Source of the DNA: CAYLMG01 sp964464635
GTDB lineage: Bacteria; Planctomycetota; Phycisphaerae; Sedimentisphaerales; Anaerobacaceae
DNA length: 44,164 nt
Assembly (NCBI GenBank): GCA_964464635.1
Contig: CAYXGT010000013.1
Coordinates: 1-44,164 of the forward strand
Direction: 5' to 3'
Below the pieces are notes generated by a model. The model did not search any database, was not told the DNA's origin, and saw only the letters and a list, made by a program, of their open reading frames with translations. The translations under genes were made by a program, and so were the position numbers. This document shows positions 18,222 to 27,659 of this stretch, piece by piece (the stretch's first letter is position 1; each line of letters starts with the position of its first letter).

Positions 18222-18357
18222 AAATTAAAAAAACAAAAATACTGCTACAAAAGCGACCCATTTCTTATTCTGCAAACGGGATATGTACTTTATAGAGCAA
18301 CACGGATATAATGCGGTTTCTAAAATAAACTATTTGTTTTTATCTGGAGAGAATGAT

Positions 18358-18696
18358 ATGACGCGACATGGCTGGGTAATCGGGCTAAAGGAAGAAAAGG
18401 TTGAGGAATATAAAAAGCTGCATATTGCTGTCTGGCCGGGCGTGCTGAAAACAATCAAAAAATGTAATATTCAGAACTATTCAATTTATTGCCGTAAGCT
18501 GCCCGACGGAAAGTACTATCTTTTCGCCTACTTCGAATATACGGGGCGTGACTTTTCTGCTGATATGGCCAAGATGGCAGCCGACCCTGAAACGCAGAAA
18601 TGGTGGACCATCTGCAACCCCCTGCAGCAGCCTTTACCTGACCGCGGCAAAGATGACTGGTGGGGTATAATGGAAGAGGTATTTCATATCGATTAG
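18358..18696 (+). CDS. rhaM: L-rhamnose mutarotase
   Basis: A 112-aa protein of the RhaM family, which interconverts alpha and beta anomers of L-rhamnose. Family features: YKKLHIAVWPGV with the catalytic-type His, NYSIYCRK, FAYFEY, and QKWWTICNPLQQPLP near the C-terminus. The ATG at 18358 is preceded by a TGGAGAG motif; the longer frame from 18283 covers likely promoter sequence (TATAAT at 18307-18312). It stands alone, but it fits the rhamnosidase and rhamnogalacturonan genes to the left. A fucose-specific relative is a less likely alternative. Confidence 0.88.
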   Translation: MTRHGWVIGLKEEKVEEYKKLHIAVWPGVLKTIKKCNIQNYSIYCRKLPDGKYYLFAYFEYTGRDFSADMAKMAADPETQKWWTICNPLQQPLPDRGKDDWWGIMEEVFHID

Positions 18697-18714
18697 AATA
18701 AAGGTTTTCTCGGA

Positions 18715-18791
18715 TTCTCGCCTCTTTATGAAGGCGCAATAAAAAAGCCACTGTAAAAGTGGCTTTTTTATAAACGAGGCCGAAGGGGCTC
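18715..18791. repeat. Direct repeat copy A: terminator plus 17 nt of the tRNA-Asp 3' end
   Basis: These 77 bp match 18920-18995 with three substitutions and one base length difference. The copy contains the same hairpin and, at 18775-18791, the last 17 nt of the tRNA-Asp gene. It appears to be a duplicated tRNA 3' flank. Confidence 0.85.
18741..18769. terminator. Bidirectional intrinsic terminator after rhaM
   Basis: AAAAAAGCCACT pairs with AGTGGCTTTTTT around the loop GTAAA: a 12-bp stem with a T-run on both strands. It lies 45 bp after the rhaM stop. Confidence 0.85.
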
Positions 18792-18919
18792 CGGGCTTCG
18801 CCCTTGAACCCGTCGCTCACTAACGTTCGCTCCCCATAGGGGCTCTGCCCCTCTGGCGGCAGCTACGCTGCCTGTCACCCCGACGACTTGGGGGAGCTTC
18901 TCCCCCAAACCCCCTCGGG
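18792..18919. repeat. GC-rich cassette of four short hairpins between the direct repeats
   Basis: Consecutive palindromes are seen: GGGCTTCGCCC, AGGGGCTCTGCCCCT, GGCAGCTACGCTGCC and GGGGGAGCTTCTCCCCC. No convincing reading frame covers them. Stem-loops strung together like this recall REP-like or tRNA-associated palindromic repeats. It lies exactly between the two copies of the tRNA 3' flank. Confidence 0.7.
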
Positions 18920-18995
18920 TTCTCGCTCCTTTACGAAGGCGCAATAAAAAAGCCACTGTAAAAGTGGCTTTTTATAAACGAGGCCGAAGGGGCTC
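18920..18995. repeat. Direct repeat copy B, overlapping the genuine tRNA-Asp 3' end
   Basis: Second copy of the 76-77-bp repeat. Its last 17 bp (18979-18995) are the true 3' end of the tRNA-Asp gene. The tRNA terminator lies inside it. Confidence 0.85.
18947..18973. terminator. Terminator of tRNA-Asp
   Basis: The AAAAAGCCACT / AGTGGCTTTTT hairpin with loop GTAAA starts 5 bp past the 3' end of the leftward tRNA. The inverted repeat is symmetrical and can act on both strands. Confidence 0.8.
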
Positions 18996-19052
18996 GAACC
19001 CTCAACCTTCGGATCGACAGTCCGATGCTCTATCCAATTGAGCTACGGCCCC
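18979..19052 (-). tRNA. tRNA-Asp (GTC)
   Basis: A 74-nt cloverleaf folds on the minus strand. The acceptor GGGGCCG pairs with CGGCCTC (one G-U). D stem is GCTC/GAGC, anticodon stem TCGGA/TCCGA with loop CTGTCGA giving anticodon GTC. T stem is GAGGG/CCCTT with TTCGAGC. The discriminator is G, as expected for Asp. The CCA end is not encoded. G37 next to the anticodon is less usual for bacterial tRNA-Asp. Its 3' end is duplicated about 200 bp to the left. Confidence 0.9.
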
Positions 19053-19444
19053 GAAAATCCAAAAACGCAATATATCTATAAATACGGCTAATTGTCAAGA
19101 CCGGAAAGATAAACAAATCTATTATTTCTTCCAATTACATAAAAAACGAAACTGTAAAATTTAAAGCTTAAAACCATCGTTGACCGCTGTATGTAATTGG
19201 TATAGGGCTTAATATCTGAATCCTACTAAGTTTAAGCACGGAAAAAATGTCATCAGATATTAACAAAAATGCAAACCTGATAAGTCAAATTGCAGTATAT
19301 TTAATAAAATCCTTGATTTTATTAAAAAAATTTGTAATAATATCTATACTTTTCGAGTCCTCATATACATTAGGAACAAGAAAAATACCAGTCCTTAATA
19401 GGGTGATTTAGATAAGTAACCGGCTCGCTAAATGTTGGAATCTT
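19053..19444. other. Gene-free leader region before the giant CotH/lamin-tail gene
   Basis: About 390 bp of AT-rich DNA without a supportable gene. It holds a perfect 11-bp inverted repeat TTAATAAAATC / GATTTTATTAA with a 3-nt loop (19301-19325). This is followed on the plus strand by A-rich sequence, so it is not a standard terminator in the direction of the giant gene. AT-rich stretches near 19313-19355 could hold the promoter, but no single hexamer pair is convincing. Confidence 0.5.
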
Positions 19445-22400
19445 ATGCGAATATCGAGAACCGTACTTCTCATCATTATTTTTGCTTCTTTATCGTCATT
19501 TTCAGCCGTTAATGCCGAGCAAAGCATACCTGGCGACTTAAACGGCGACTACGAAGTAGATATAGAGGACTTTTTTGGTTTTGCACAACAGTGGCTTGAC
19601 CCTTTCGGCTGCTCAGGTCTCGGCTGTGCGGATTTTGACGGCGAAAACGGCGTAAATATGGCCGATTTCGCATTACTGGCAGGAAACTGGCAACAAAAAT
19701 TTGATAATCTTGTTATCAATGAGTTTTTGGCATCGAATATCAAAACGCTGCTTGACGGAGACCTGCAATCCTCAGATTGGATAGAAATTTACAATCCGGG
19801 CTATACACCTACAAGTCTTGACGGTTGGTTTCTTACGGATGACCCTGAAAATCTAAAAAAATGGCCTTTCCCCGATGGAATTACACTAAAAGGCGGATAT
19901 TATTTGCTGGTTTTTGCATCGGGACAGGATGTCAATGACTATAACGACCCTGAAGGATACTACCATACAAATTTCAAGTTAAGCAGTGACGGCGAGTATC
20001 TCGCCCTGGTTCGTCCTGATGGAGTAGTAGTTCACGATTATAACAGCTATCAATTAAGTGATAATGAATTCGGCTATCCACCACAACAGACTGACATCTC
20101 CTACGGCATTGATAGCAATGAAACCGTTCTCTGTGAGATGAGAACCTGGGCAAAGTATGTTATCCCGGAGGATGATTCTCTCGGCCAGGAATGGATAGAG
20201 AATGATTTTGTTCCCATAGGCTGGACTACGTGTTGGACGGGCATCGGTTACTCAGACCATATAGAGATTGAAACAGCCGGGCAATTGTTTGTCGATGCAA
20301 CATATAAAGATTTTAGCTCACCTGGGCAGGTTTACCAGTGGATTAACCACGGTACGCTCGGCGGCTATTTTGACTGTGATGGTACTGTAATATGGCTGTA
20401 CGGGGCACCGGAAATATATCTGGCTCCAAGATTTGATGGTACAAACCACATGAAGGCTAATTTTCTCGCCCCTGACGGAATAACATCAGATAGTGATTGG
20501 TCTCTTGAAACGTGGGTTTACAATCAAAGTATCGACAGTCAGGAAGCCGTAGTTCAATGGACAAATAATATCGGGTATATAGATGGCGGAATCTCGATTT
20601 TCGGATATGGTACAAGCGGCTCTTCCGGCGCAATGATACATAACGGTTCAACCGATATCGGCTATGATGGCGGCGTGCCTTCTGCAGAAAACTGGCATCA
20701 TATAGCTGTAACGTATGAAGGTGGTACAAACGGGGCCGAACGTGTCTATGTAGATGGAAAGCTCAATACAACCGAGCAAAAATCACTTGATATATATAGG
20801 GACGATAACATGAGACTCGGCACGGCCGGTGGAGACCTGAACTATACAGGTTTTCTGGCCGCGGTAAGAATGCACGACGGTGTCCTCACGACCGAGCAGG
20901 TTGTTAATAACTTTCTTGCCGATGCGCTTCATTTCAAAGTCCCTTTACCTCCCGATTTAGATTATATCTCACCCCTTATTAGAACTAATGTAAAACAGCA
21001 AATGTATAACATTAATTCCTCTGCATACATAAGAATCGAATTCAATGTTACCGACCCGAATCTGCTTTCTGATACACTGATGCTGAATATGTATTATGAC
21101 GACGGATTTATTGCCTATATCAACGGTACTGAAGTAGCCAGAAGAAACGCACCCGCAAATCCAACCTGGAACTCGTCTGCAACTGCTGAACGAACCGATC
21201 CAATAGCTGCTGCTGCTGAAGCTATCGATATAACGAGCTACCGCCATCTTCTCATGCAGGGTAAAAATCTGCTCGCAATACATGGATTAAATGTAAGTAA
21301 CAGCGACGAGGATTTTCTTATCTTGCCCGTTATCAAAACCCTGTCGTTAAACTTTGACTCTTATCGGGAATGGTTTTTTTCAAAGCCGACGCCGCTGCTT
21401 CCAAACGATGACAATTTTATAAATTTAGTCGATGATACTCGCTTCAGCGTTGACCGCGGTTTCTATGAGCAGCCATTCCAGGTAAGAATTGCCACCGATG
21501 CCGAAGATGCTGTTATTCGTTACACAACCGATGGAAGCGCACCGACGGAAACGCACGGAACAATCTACGAGGCGAATAACCCGATTCAAATCACAAATAC
21601 TACCTGCCTGCGAGCTGCAGCTTTCAAAAACGGGTATATACCAAGCAATGTCGATACGCAAACCTATATCTTCCTCGAGGATGTCATAAATCAGCCATAC
21701 TATCCCGAAGGCTTTCCCACCTCCTGGGGAAACAATTTAGTAGATTATGCAATGGACTCTTATGTGGTATATGACCCCAATTACTACCCAACGATAAAAG
21801 ACGACCTGAAAACGATTCCTTCCGTTTGTATCGGAATAGATGACGATGATTTCTTTGGAGCTGAAAACGGAATTTATGCAAATGCCTCCGAAAGCGGCAT
21901 CGAATGGGAAAGACCGACGTCGATCGAATGGATTGACCCTGTAACCAATAAAACTTACCAGGCAAATGCCGGACTTAGAGTGCACGGCGGTGTCGGAAGA
22001 TCCTCATCTGTTGCAAAACACTCACTGCGAATCCTCGCAAAAAGCATATATGGGCCGACCAAACTCGAATTCCCGTTCTTCAATGATACAGAGGTGGATA
22101 AATTCGACAGTTTAGTACTGAGAGCGACCTGGAATTACTCCTGGATAGGCGATAGCGGCGGCAACACGGAACGCGCACAGTATATGCGTGAACTGTATTC
22201 ACATGATACGATACGTGACATGGACAGGCTGCAGAGCTTTGGCCGACACGTTCATCTATACATAAACGGCCTGTACTGGGGCTTGTATATCCTGACTGAA
22301 AGGCCTGACGACGGTTTTGCTGAAGAGCATCTCGGCGGAGATAAAAGTGACTATGATGTTATTAAGACCTATGGTGAAGTTTTAACAGGTGCTGATATGA

Positions 22401-25400
22401 TCGAAGTTGTTGCAGGCGACCTGCAGGCGTGGAACGAAATGTTCGCCTTAGCCGAAGCCGGATTGTCATCAACAGAGGCCTATGCTGCCATCCAGGAGTA
22501 TGTTGATATACCTGCGCTCATTGATTATATGCTGATGATTTTTCACGTTGGCAGCAGGGATGCACCTGTCTTCATTGGAGACCCTCGTGTTCCACGAAAT
22601 TTTTATGCGATACATAAACGCCAGCCAGGAGCGGGTTTTCTATTTCTTCCCTGGGATGTAGAGTGGTCTCTCGAGGATGAAGGGGTGGATCGTGTCAACA
22701 TCGGCAGTTATATTGATGGATACGATAATCCAGCTTACCTTTTTGCGGAGCTTACAGCAAACGAGGAGTTCCGCCTCCTTGTGGAAGACCGTTCGCACAA
22801 ACATTTCTTCAACGATGGGCAGCTTGTAGAACAAAAAACGATAGACCGCTACTGGAATCGCATTATGGATATCGACCGTGCCATCGTAGGAGAATCTGCC
22901 AGGTGGGGAGATAGCTTAAGGTTCCCGCCATATACTCGGGACATCGAGTGGATTACCGAACGAAACAGATTAATTAATGAGTATTTTCCTATACGCAATT
23001 ATATTGTTATATCTCAATTGCAATACGGCGGCCTTTACCCGTATATTGAAGCACCCAGCTTTTATATTAACGGCCTAAATCAGCACGGCGGCTACATTAA
23101 TAGCGGTGATTCGCTTATGATGACCGCCCCTGAAGGCATAATTTATTATACACTCGACGGCTCAGAGCCGAGACTGCCCGGCTCAGGCGGCGGCTATTCT
23201 GAAATCACACTTATCTCCGAGGATGCCTCCAAAAAGATTCTTGTTCCTGACAGCAATATCGGTACTACCTGGCAAGGCGGCTCAGAAACGTATGATGACA
23301 ATGACTGGGACCACGGAACATATATTTCCGGTAAGACAGGCGGAGTCGGCTACGAAAGAAGCACCGGTTATGAAGATTATATCAGCTACGACGTAGAGTC
23401 TGAAATGTACGGAAATATGGCTTCCTGTTATATTCGTATTTCATTTACTGTAGATGCAGAAGACCTGGCCGAATTTGATACCCTGACTCTTAAGGTCAGG
23501 TGTGACGACGGTTTCGTGGCATTTATAAACGGCGTGGAAGCAACTTCGATAAACAAACCCAACCCATTCGAATGGAATTCCAATTGTGCGGACAGGCCTG
23601 ATGACTCAAGTTTTGCCGAACTTGCGATTAACGACTATATTTCTGACTTGCACGCAGGAACAAATGTTCTGGCTATTCACGCTATGAACTCAGGTACAAC
23701 CAGCTCTGATTTTCTCAGTTCTGTCGAGCTTATCGCGGGCATAGGTGACTCGACTCCCGAAGGTGTCTCACCAACCGCTATCGAATACACCGCACCGTTC
23801 ACAATCGGCTCGACCAGGAATATTAAGGCACGTGTAAAGGATGGTGACTACTGGAGTGCTTTGTGTGATGCTGTCTTTGCTGTCGGCCCTGTTGCTGATA
23901 ACCTGCGCATTACCGAGATTATGTATCATCCCTGTGAATGGCCGCCTGTTGACCCAAATGCCGAATTCATTGAGCTGAAAAACATCGGCTTGGAATCAAT
24001 TAACCTGAATCTGGTAAAGTTCACCAATGGCATACAATTTACGTTCCCGGATGTCACACTCGAGGCGAATCAGTGCATTGTTGTCGTAAAAGATACCAAC
24101 GCTTTTGAAACCGAATATGGAACCGGCATAAATACAATTGGCGAATATGAAGGCAAGCTCGACAACGCAGGCGAGCGAATAAGGCTTGCAGATGCACTCG
24201 GAAATACTATTCTAGATTTTGAGTATAAGGACGGCTGGCGGTCTGTTACTGACGGTGAAGGATATTCACTTACGATAAACGATGAATTTAATCCTGACCC
24301 TAACAGCTGGGGCGAAAAGGACTGCTGGTCCGCAAGTATTATCCAGGGCGGCACTCCGGGTATGGATGATAGCGGGCCGCGACACGGTGACATACTAATA
24401 AACGAAATTCTCGCTCATTCTCACGCCCTCGCACCGGACTGGATAGAGCTGCATAACACTACGAATGAGCCGATTGACATCGGCGGCTGGTTCATAAGTG
24501 ACAGCGATGCCAACCTCACCAAATACGAAATTGCCGAGGGAACCGAAATACCTGCAAACGGCTACATTGTTTTTTATGAAGACACCAATTTCGGGCCTCT
24601 CAGTTCAGACACCGGCGCCCACGTGCCATTCGCTCTTAGTGAAGCCGGTGAAGAGGTTTGTTTGTCCTCGGGCCTGGCAGGACAGCCGACAGGATACAGA
24701 AACAAGGAGGACTTCGGTGCATCCGAAACCGGCATTGCTTTCGGACGATATTACAAAGAAAGCACCGACAACTATAATTTTGTCGCTATGAGTGAGAATA
24801 CCCCAATGCTGTCAAACGCTTATCCTAAGGTCGGGCCGGTGGTTATTAGTGAGATTATGTATCATCCGGAAATCTTCTGGGGAAACTGGGATGCAGAATA
24901 CATTGAGCTCTGCAATATAACAGACGACACAGTGAGCCTCTATGATGTTAATGGAATTTCCTGGAAATTCACCGATGGTATCGAGTTTACTTTCCCGCCT
25001 TATACAAGTATGCCGCCGAAAGCTATATTTCTCGTTGTAAGGGACGTAAATATTTTCCAGACAGAATTTAATGACGTACCGCCCGGTGCACAGATTTTTC
25101 AGTGGGAAAGCGGCAGATTGGATAACGGCGGAGAAAAAATTGAAATCTCAGCGCCCGGGGACTATGACGAAAACGGTGACCTGCAATATATCCGTATCGA
25201 CAGGGTAAGTTATAGCGACGGCTCACATCCCGATGACTTCGACGGTATTACCGACCCCTGGCCGGCACAGGCTGACGGGCTTGGCAAATCCCTTGAGAAA
25301 ATCGACCAGAACCTCTACGGTAATGACCCGAACATTTGGCAGGCTGCTGTGCCTACACCAGGGCAGATTGTAATCTCTGAATGGACTCTGCTCACTTACG

Positions 25401-25855
25401 ATGACTTCGAAATTAGCTGGGGATATTATACCACCGGCGGCAGCGACTGCATTCGTTACACCTCTGGTCTTTATGCCTATCAGGGCAACTGTGCAGCTAA
25501 TATACAGGATGACAGCGGTGATGCTTCGGCATTCTGGCACACCGAAAGTATCGATGTCGATTCGCCGGGTTATACACAAATCAAAATCGAATTCTGGTTT
25601 CTGGTCAATGACCTCGAGGCCGGTGAATCTTTCCTCGTGGAATACTATGACGGTTCAGACTGGCAGACTATACAAACATTCGTTGCAGGAACAGATTTCC
25701 CTGATAATACAATTACATCGTTTTATAATCAGACTATATACATCAACGAAGGAACATACAATTTCCCGACTGATATGAAGCTAAAGTTCGAATGCGTTGC
25801 AAGCTCGAACACCGACGATGTTTACATCGACCAAATCGCCCTCTACGCAAAATAA
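19445..25855 (+). CDS. Giant secreted CotH-kinase / lamin-tail / LamG / dockerin-like protein
   Basis: A 2136-aa exported protein with a Sec signal ending near VNA (about residue 24). Approximate order: dockerin-like pair of calcium loops (30-84, GDLNGDYEVD and DFDGENGVN); lamin-tail domain 1 (87-202); a beta-sandwich (236-632) interrupted by a LamG domain (332-495); chitobiase C-terminal-type domain (666-749, YTTDGSAPTE); CotH kinase-like domain (790-1172, with LFLPWDVEWSL); a second chitobiase-type domain (1206-1252, YTLDGSEPR); a second sandwich (1262-1435); lamin-tail domains 2-4 (about 1488-1635, 1648-1760, 1798-1976); and a C-terminal sandwich (1980-2135). Such proteins are typical of Planctomycetes and probably act on or at the cell surface. 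Whether the CotH domain phosphorylates a secreted partner is unknown. The ribosome site is weak (GGAA). Confidence 0.87.
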   Translation: MRISRTVLLIIIFASLSSFSAVNAEQSIPGDLNGDYEVDIEDFFGFAQQWLDPFGCSGLGCADFDGENGVNMADFALLAGNWQQKFDNLVINEFLASNIKTLLDGDLQSSDWIEIYNPGYTPTSLDGWFLTDDPENLKKWPFPDGITLKGGYYLLVFASGQDVNDYNDPEGYYHTNFKLSSDGEYLALVRPDGVVVHDYNSYQLSDNEFGYPPQQTDISYGIDSNETVLCEMRTWAKYVIPEDDSLGQEWIENDFVPIGWTTCWTGIGYSDHIEIETAGQLFVDATYKDFSSPGQVYQWINHGTLGGYFDCDGTVIWLYGAPEIYLAPRFDGTNHMKANFLAPDGITSDSDWSLETWVYNQSIDSQEAVVQWTNNIGYIDGGISIFGYGTSGSSGAMIHNGSTDIGYDGGVPSAENWHHIAVTYEGGTNGAERVYVDGKLNTTEQKSLDIYRDDNMRLGTAGGDLNYTGFLAAVRMHDGVLTTEQVVNNFLADALHFKVPLPPDLDYISPLIRTNVKQQMYNINSSAYIRIEFNVTDPNLLSDTLMLNMYYDDGFIAYINGTEVARRNAPANPTWNSSATAERTDPIAAAAEAIDITSYRHLLMQGKNLLAIHGLNVSNSDEDFLILPVIKTLSLNFDSYREWFFSKPTPLLPNDDNFINLVDDTRFSVDRGFYEQPFQVRIATDAEDAVIRYTTDGSAPTETHGTIYEANNPIQITNTTCLRAAAFKNGYIPSNVDTQTYIFLEDVINQPYYPEGFPTSWGNNLVDYAMDSYVVYDPNYYPTIKDDLKTIPSVCIGIDDDDFFGAENGIYANASESGIEWERPTSIEWIDPVTNKTYQANAGLRVHGGVGRSSSVAKHSLRILAKSIYGPTKLEFPFFNDTEVDKFDSLVLRATWNYSWIGDSGGNTERAQYMRELYSHDTIRDMDRLQSFGRHVHLYINGLYWGLYILTERPDDGFAEEHLGGDKSDYDVIKTYGEVLTGADMIEVVAGDLQAWNEMFALAEAGLSSTEAYAAIQEYVDIPALIDYMLMIFHVGSRDAPVFIGDPRVPRNFYAIHKRQPGAGFLFLPWDVEWSLEDEGVDRVNIGSYIDGYDNPAYLFAELTANEEFRLLVEDRSHKHFFNDGQLVEQKTIDRYWNRIMDIDRAIVGESARWGDSLRFPPYTRDIEWITERNRLINEYFPIRNYIVISQLQYGGLYPYIEAPSFYINGLNQHGGYINSGDSLMMTAPEGIIYYTLDGSEPRLPGSGGGYSEITLISEDASKKILVPDSNIGTTWQGGSETYDDNDWDHGTYISGKTGGVGYERSTGYEDYISYDVESEMYGNMASCYIRISFTVDAEDLAEFDTLTLKVRCDDGFVAFINGVEATSINKPNPFEWNSNCADRPDDSSFAELAINDYISDLHAGTNVLAIHAMNSGTTSSDFLSSVELIAGIGDSTPEGVSPTAIEYTAPFTIGSTRNIKARVKDGDYWSALCDAVFAVGPVADNLRITEIMYHPCEWPPVDPNAEFIELKNIGLESINLNLVKFTNGIQFTFPDVTLEANQCIVVVKDTNAFETEYGTGINTIGEYEGKLDNAGERIRLADALGNTILDFEYKDGWRSVTDGEGYSLTINDEFNPDPNSWGEKDCWSASIIQGGTPGMDDSGPRHGDILINEILAHSHALAPDWIELHNTTNEPIDIGGWFISDSDANLTKYEIAEGTEIPANGYIVFYEDTNFGPLSSDTGAHVPFALSEAGEEVCLSSGLAGQPTGYRNKEDFGASETGIAFGRYYKESTDNYNFVAMSENTPMLSNAYPKVGPVVISEIMYHPEIFWGNWDAEYIELCNITDDTVSLYDVNGISWKFTDGIEFTFPPYTSMPPKAIFLVVRDVNIFQTEFNDVPPGAQIFQWESGRLDNGGEKIEISAPGDYDENGDLQYIRIDRVSYSDGSHPDDFDGITDPWPAQADGLGKSLEKIDQNLYGNDPNIWQAAVPTPGQIVISEWTLLTYDDFEISWGYYTTGGSDCIRYTSGLYAYQGNCAANIQDDSGDASAFWHTESIDVDSPGYTQIKIEFWFLVNDLEAGESFLVEYYDGSDWQTIQTFVAGTDFPDNTITSFYNQTIYINEGTYNFPTDMKLKFECVASSNTDDVYIDQIALYAK

Positions 25856-25904
25856 AACCTCAACTTTAAGATTTGTCTCAACTGCAATTTTTATAAATAA
25901 AAAT

Positions 25905-25940
25905 AAATGGGCCGTTCGGCAGAATCTGAACGGCCCATTT
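25905..25940. terminator. Bidirectional terminator between convergent genes
   Basis: AAATGGGCCGTTC pairs perfectly with GAACGGCCCATTT over 13 bp around a 10-nt loop. It lies between the stops of the giant gene and the secretin gene and can serve both. Confidence 0.85.
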
Positions 25941-25961
25941 TAAAAAAACTTCAGCTTCTCA

Positions 25962-27659
25962 TCACCTCTTCACTTCCTTAAGTAGCTTCCTGAGAATACC
26001 TGAAATCTCGTCTGCTTTCGCTTTCTCAACTTCCCTTTCGACCGGCACAAGTCTCTTTTCGTCTTGTCCGGCTTCCAATCGCAGCTTACTCATATCGGGC
26101 ATAACAAAATCCGTTTCCTCAAATTGCCTGCTTTCCTGCCTTGTCATTACAGGTTTATTAACTATCTTTGTCGTTATAAATATCACCAGTTCACTGGTCT
26201 TTAACGATTCTGTCTCAGCCCTGAACAAACCTCCTACGATAGGTATATCTGCTAAAACCGGAACCTTTGATATATCTTTAGTAGTTTCTCTGCTCCTGAG
26301 TCCGCCCAATACTATTGTCTGACCGTCCTCTACAAGCGCCATCGTATCTGCTTTGCGTGTATCCACTATCGGTGCGCCAAGAGAATTTTCGCCTACCAGC
26401 ACTCCGAACTCAGGTGCCACGCGAAGTTTTATCATTCCATCAGGCGATATATGCGGCGTCACCTGAAGGTTTACACCAATTTTCTTAAATGCCGTATAGG
26501 TTATCGGGTCCTCTCTGGCCACCTGTCTTAGCTCTCTGTAAGGGAACTCGCGGACTATCTCGAAGTTTGCAGTTTCATTATCCAGTACCAGAATCCTCGG
26601 ATTAGCCAGGAGCTTTGCCTCAAGCTGAGTGTGCAGAATATTCAACGCAAACTCCAGGTCAACGGCATCATTAAGGAGACTAAAGCTCAGTGTCCCGCCG
26701 GTCTCGCGGTCGAACGAGCCAGATACGAAAGGCTTTCTTTTCCGCATTTCTGAAGTAGTTACTTTCTTGCTGTAACCATCCGGGTTTAGTATTTGCTGCA
26801 CTTCTTCCTGATACTCATAACTCTCCTCTGAATAAGACCTGTAATGGTCTGCGTCCGGCAATAATTCATATGTTTCATCATCTTGTACAGTAGCTGTTAA
26901 ATCGGTAAGCGGGGATTCTCCTTCTACTGTTCTCGATGTCTCTTCCGTCCAGGTAAGGTAATCAGGCGCAGTTGAATCCACTCCTGTTTTTGTAATTGTT
27001 TCCAATGGCGTATTTCTTCCAAGATACCAGTTCGGCTCAAGCTCGAAGCCCTCCCTGCTCATCACGTCGTAAATCCGCACTTCAACCAGCACCTGACTTA
27101 TCGTTCCGTTTATACTCTCGATAAACTTATCTATCCCGCTGATTTTCTCAGGTATATCAGTAACCATTATATAGTTTGTTTCTCTATTCACAGCGACACT
27201 GCCGCCCGGGGAGACAAACCCCTGCAGGGTCGCCGCAACTCCATTGGCATCTGAATAACGAATCTGATACACTCTTGTAATAAGCGGCCTTTCCAAAACA
27301 GCCGTCTCCGGAACAGTTATCACACGTACCATATTCTCCGTAGCAACATATGTATAATTATGTGCCCCAAGAATGTTCGCCAAAGCTTCTTCGAGAGGAA
27401 CATCTGTAATCCTCACTGTAACATTACCCGTTACCTCCGGGCTTTTAACAATATCAATTCCAGCCAGCTCTGCCAGTTCCATCAGTACTTCTTCTATTGG
27501 CTTGCCTATGCAGCTGTATCTTATCTGCTTCTTCAAAGCAATCTGTGATTTCGATACTGTTAAACCAGATGCTTCTTTTGCGTATAATGACATCGAGCTC
27601 ACAAGCAACACAAATATCAAAACAAGCCTTCGTGTCCGTATATTGTTAGTGATACGCAT
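25962..27659 (-). CDS. Secretin family outer-membrane protein (type II/IV pilus-like)
   Basis: A 565-aa exported protein. After the signal come an STN domain (about 45-115, PIEEVLMELAELAGIDIV), a secretin N (NolW-like) domain (about 120-195, VYQIRYSDANGVAATLQ) and a long acidic, Tyr/Glu-rich segment (about 215-305). The secretin core follows (about 325-515), with LLANPRILVLDNE, GVNLQVTPHIS, VEDGQTIVLGGL and VPVLADIPIVGGLF. A charged tail ends the protein. It should form an oligomeric outer-membrane gate. No ATPase, pilin or inner-membrane partner is beside it, so it is an orphan whose machine lies elsewhere. The ATG at 27659 has AAGGG 7 nt upstream; a TTG 18 nt earlier is less likely. Confidence 0.9.
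   Translation of the reverse strand: MRITNNIRTRRLVLIFVLLVSSMSLYAKEASGLTVSKSQIALKKQIRYSCIGKPIEEVLMELAELAGIDIVKSPEVTGNVTVRITDVPLEEALANILGAHNYTYVATENMVRVITVPETAVLERPLITRVYQIRYSDANGVAATLQGFVSPGGSVAVNRETNYIMVTDIPEKISGIDKFIESINGTISQVLVEVRIYDVMSREGFELEPNWYLGRNTPLETITKTGVDSTAPDYLTWTEETSRTVEGESPLTDLTATVQDDETYELLPDADHYRSYSEESYEYQEEVQQILNPDGYSKKVTTSEMRKRKPFVSGSFDRETGGTLSFSLLNDAVDLEFALNILHTQLEAKLLANPRILVLDNETANFEIVREFPYRELRQVAREDPITYTAFKKIGVNLQVTPHISPDGMIKLRVAPEFGVLVGENSLGAPIVDTRKADTMALVEDGQTIVLGGLRSRETTKDISKVPVLADIPIVGGLFRAETESLKTSELVIFITTKIVNKPVMTRQESRQFEETDFVMPDMSKLRLEAGQDEKRLVPVEREVEKAKADEISGILRKLLKEVKR

Noticed and set aside
18284..18312. Promoter of rhaM from the TATAAT at 18307
   Set aside because: The -10 box is perfect, but no acceptable -35 box lies at 16-18 bp, so it is not listed as a separate feature.
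18792..18919. CRISPR array
   Set aside because: The palindromes differ from each other and no equal-length repeat-spacer pattern exists.
18979..19052. tRNA-Arg instead of tRNA-Asp
   Set aside because: The only fold with a 5-bp anticodon stem and 7-nt loop gives anticodon GTC, and the discriminator base G agrees with Asp.
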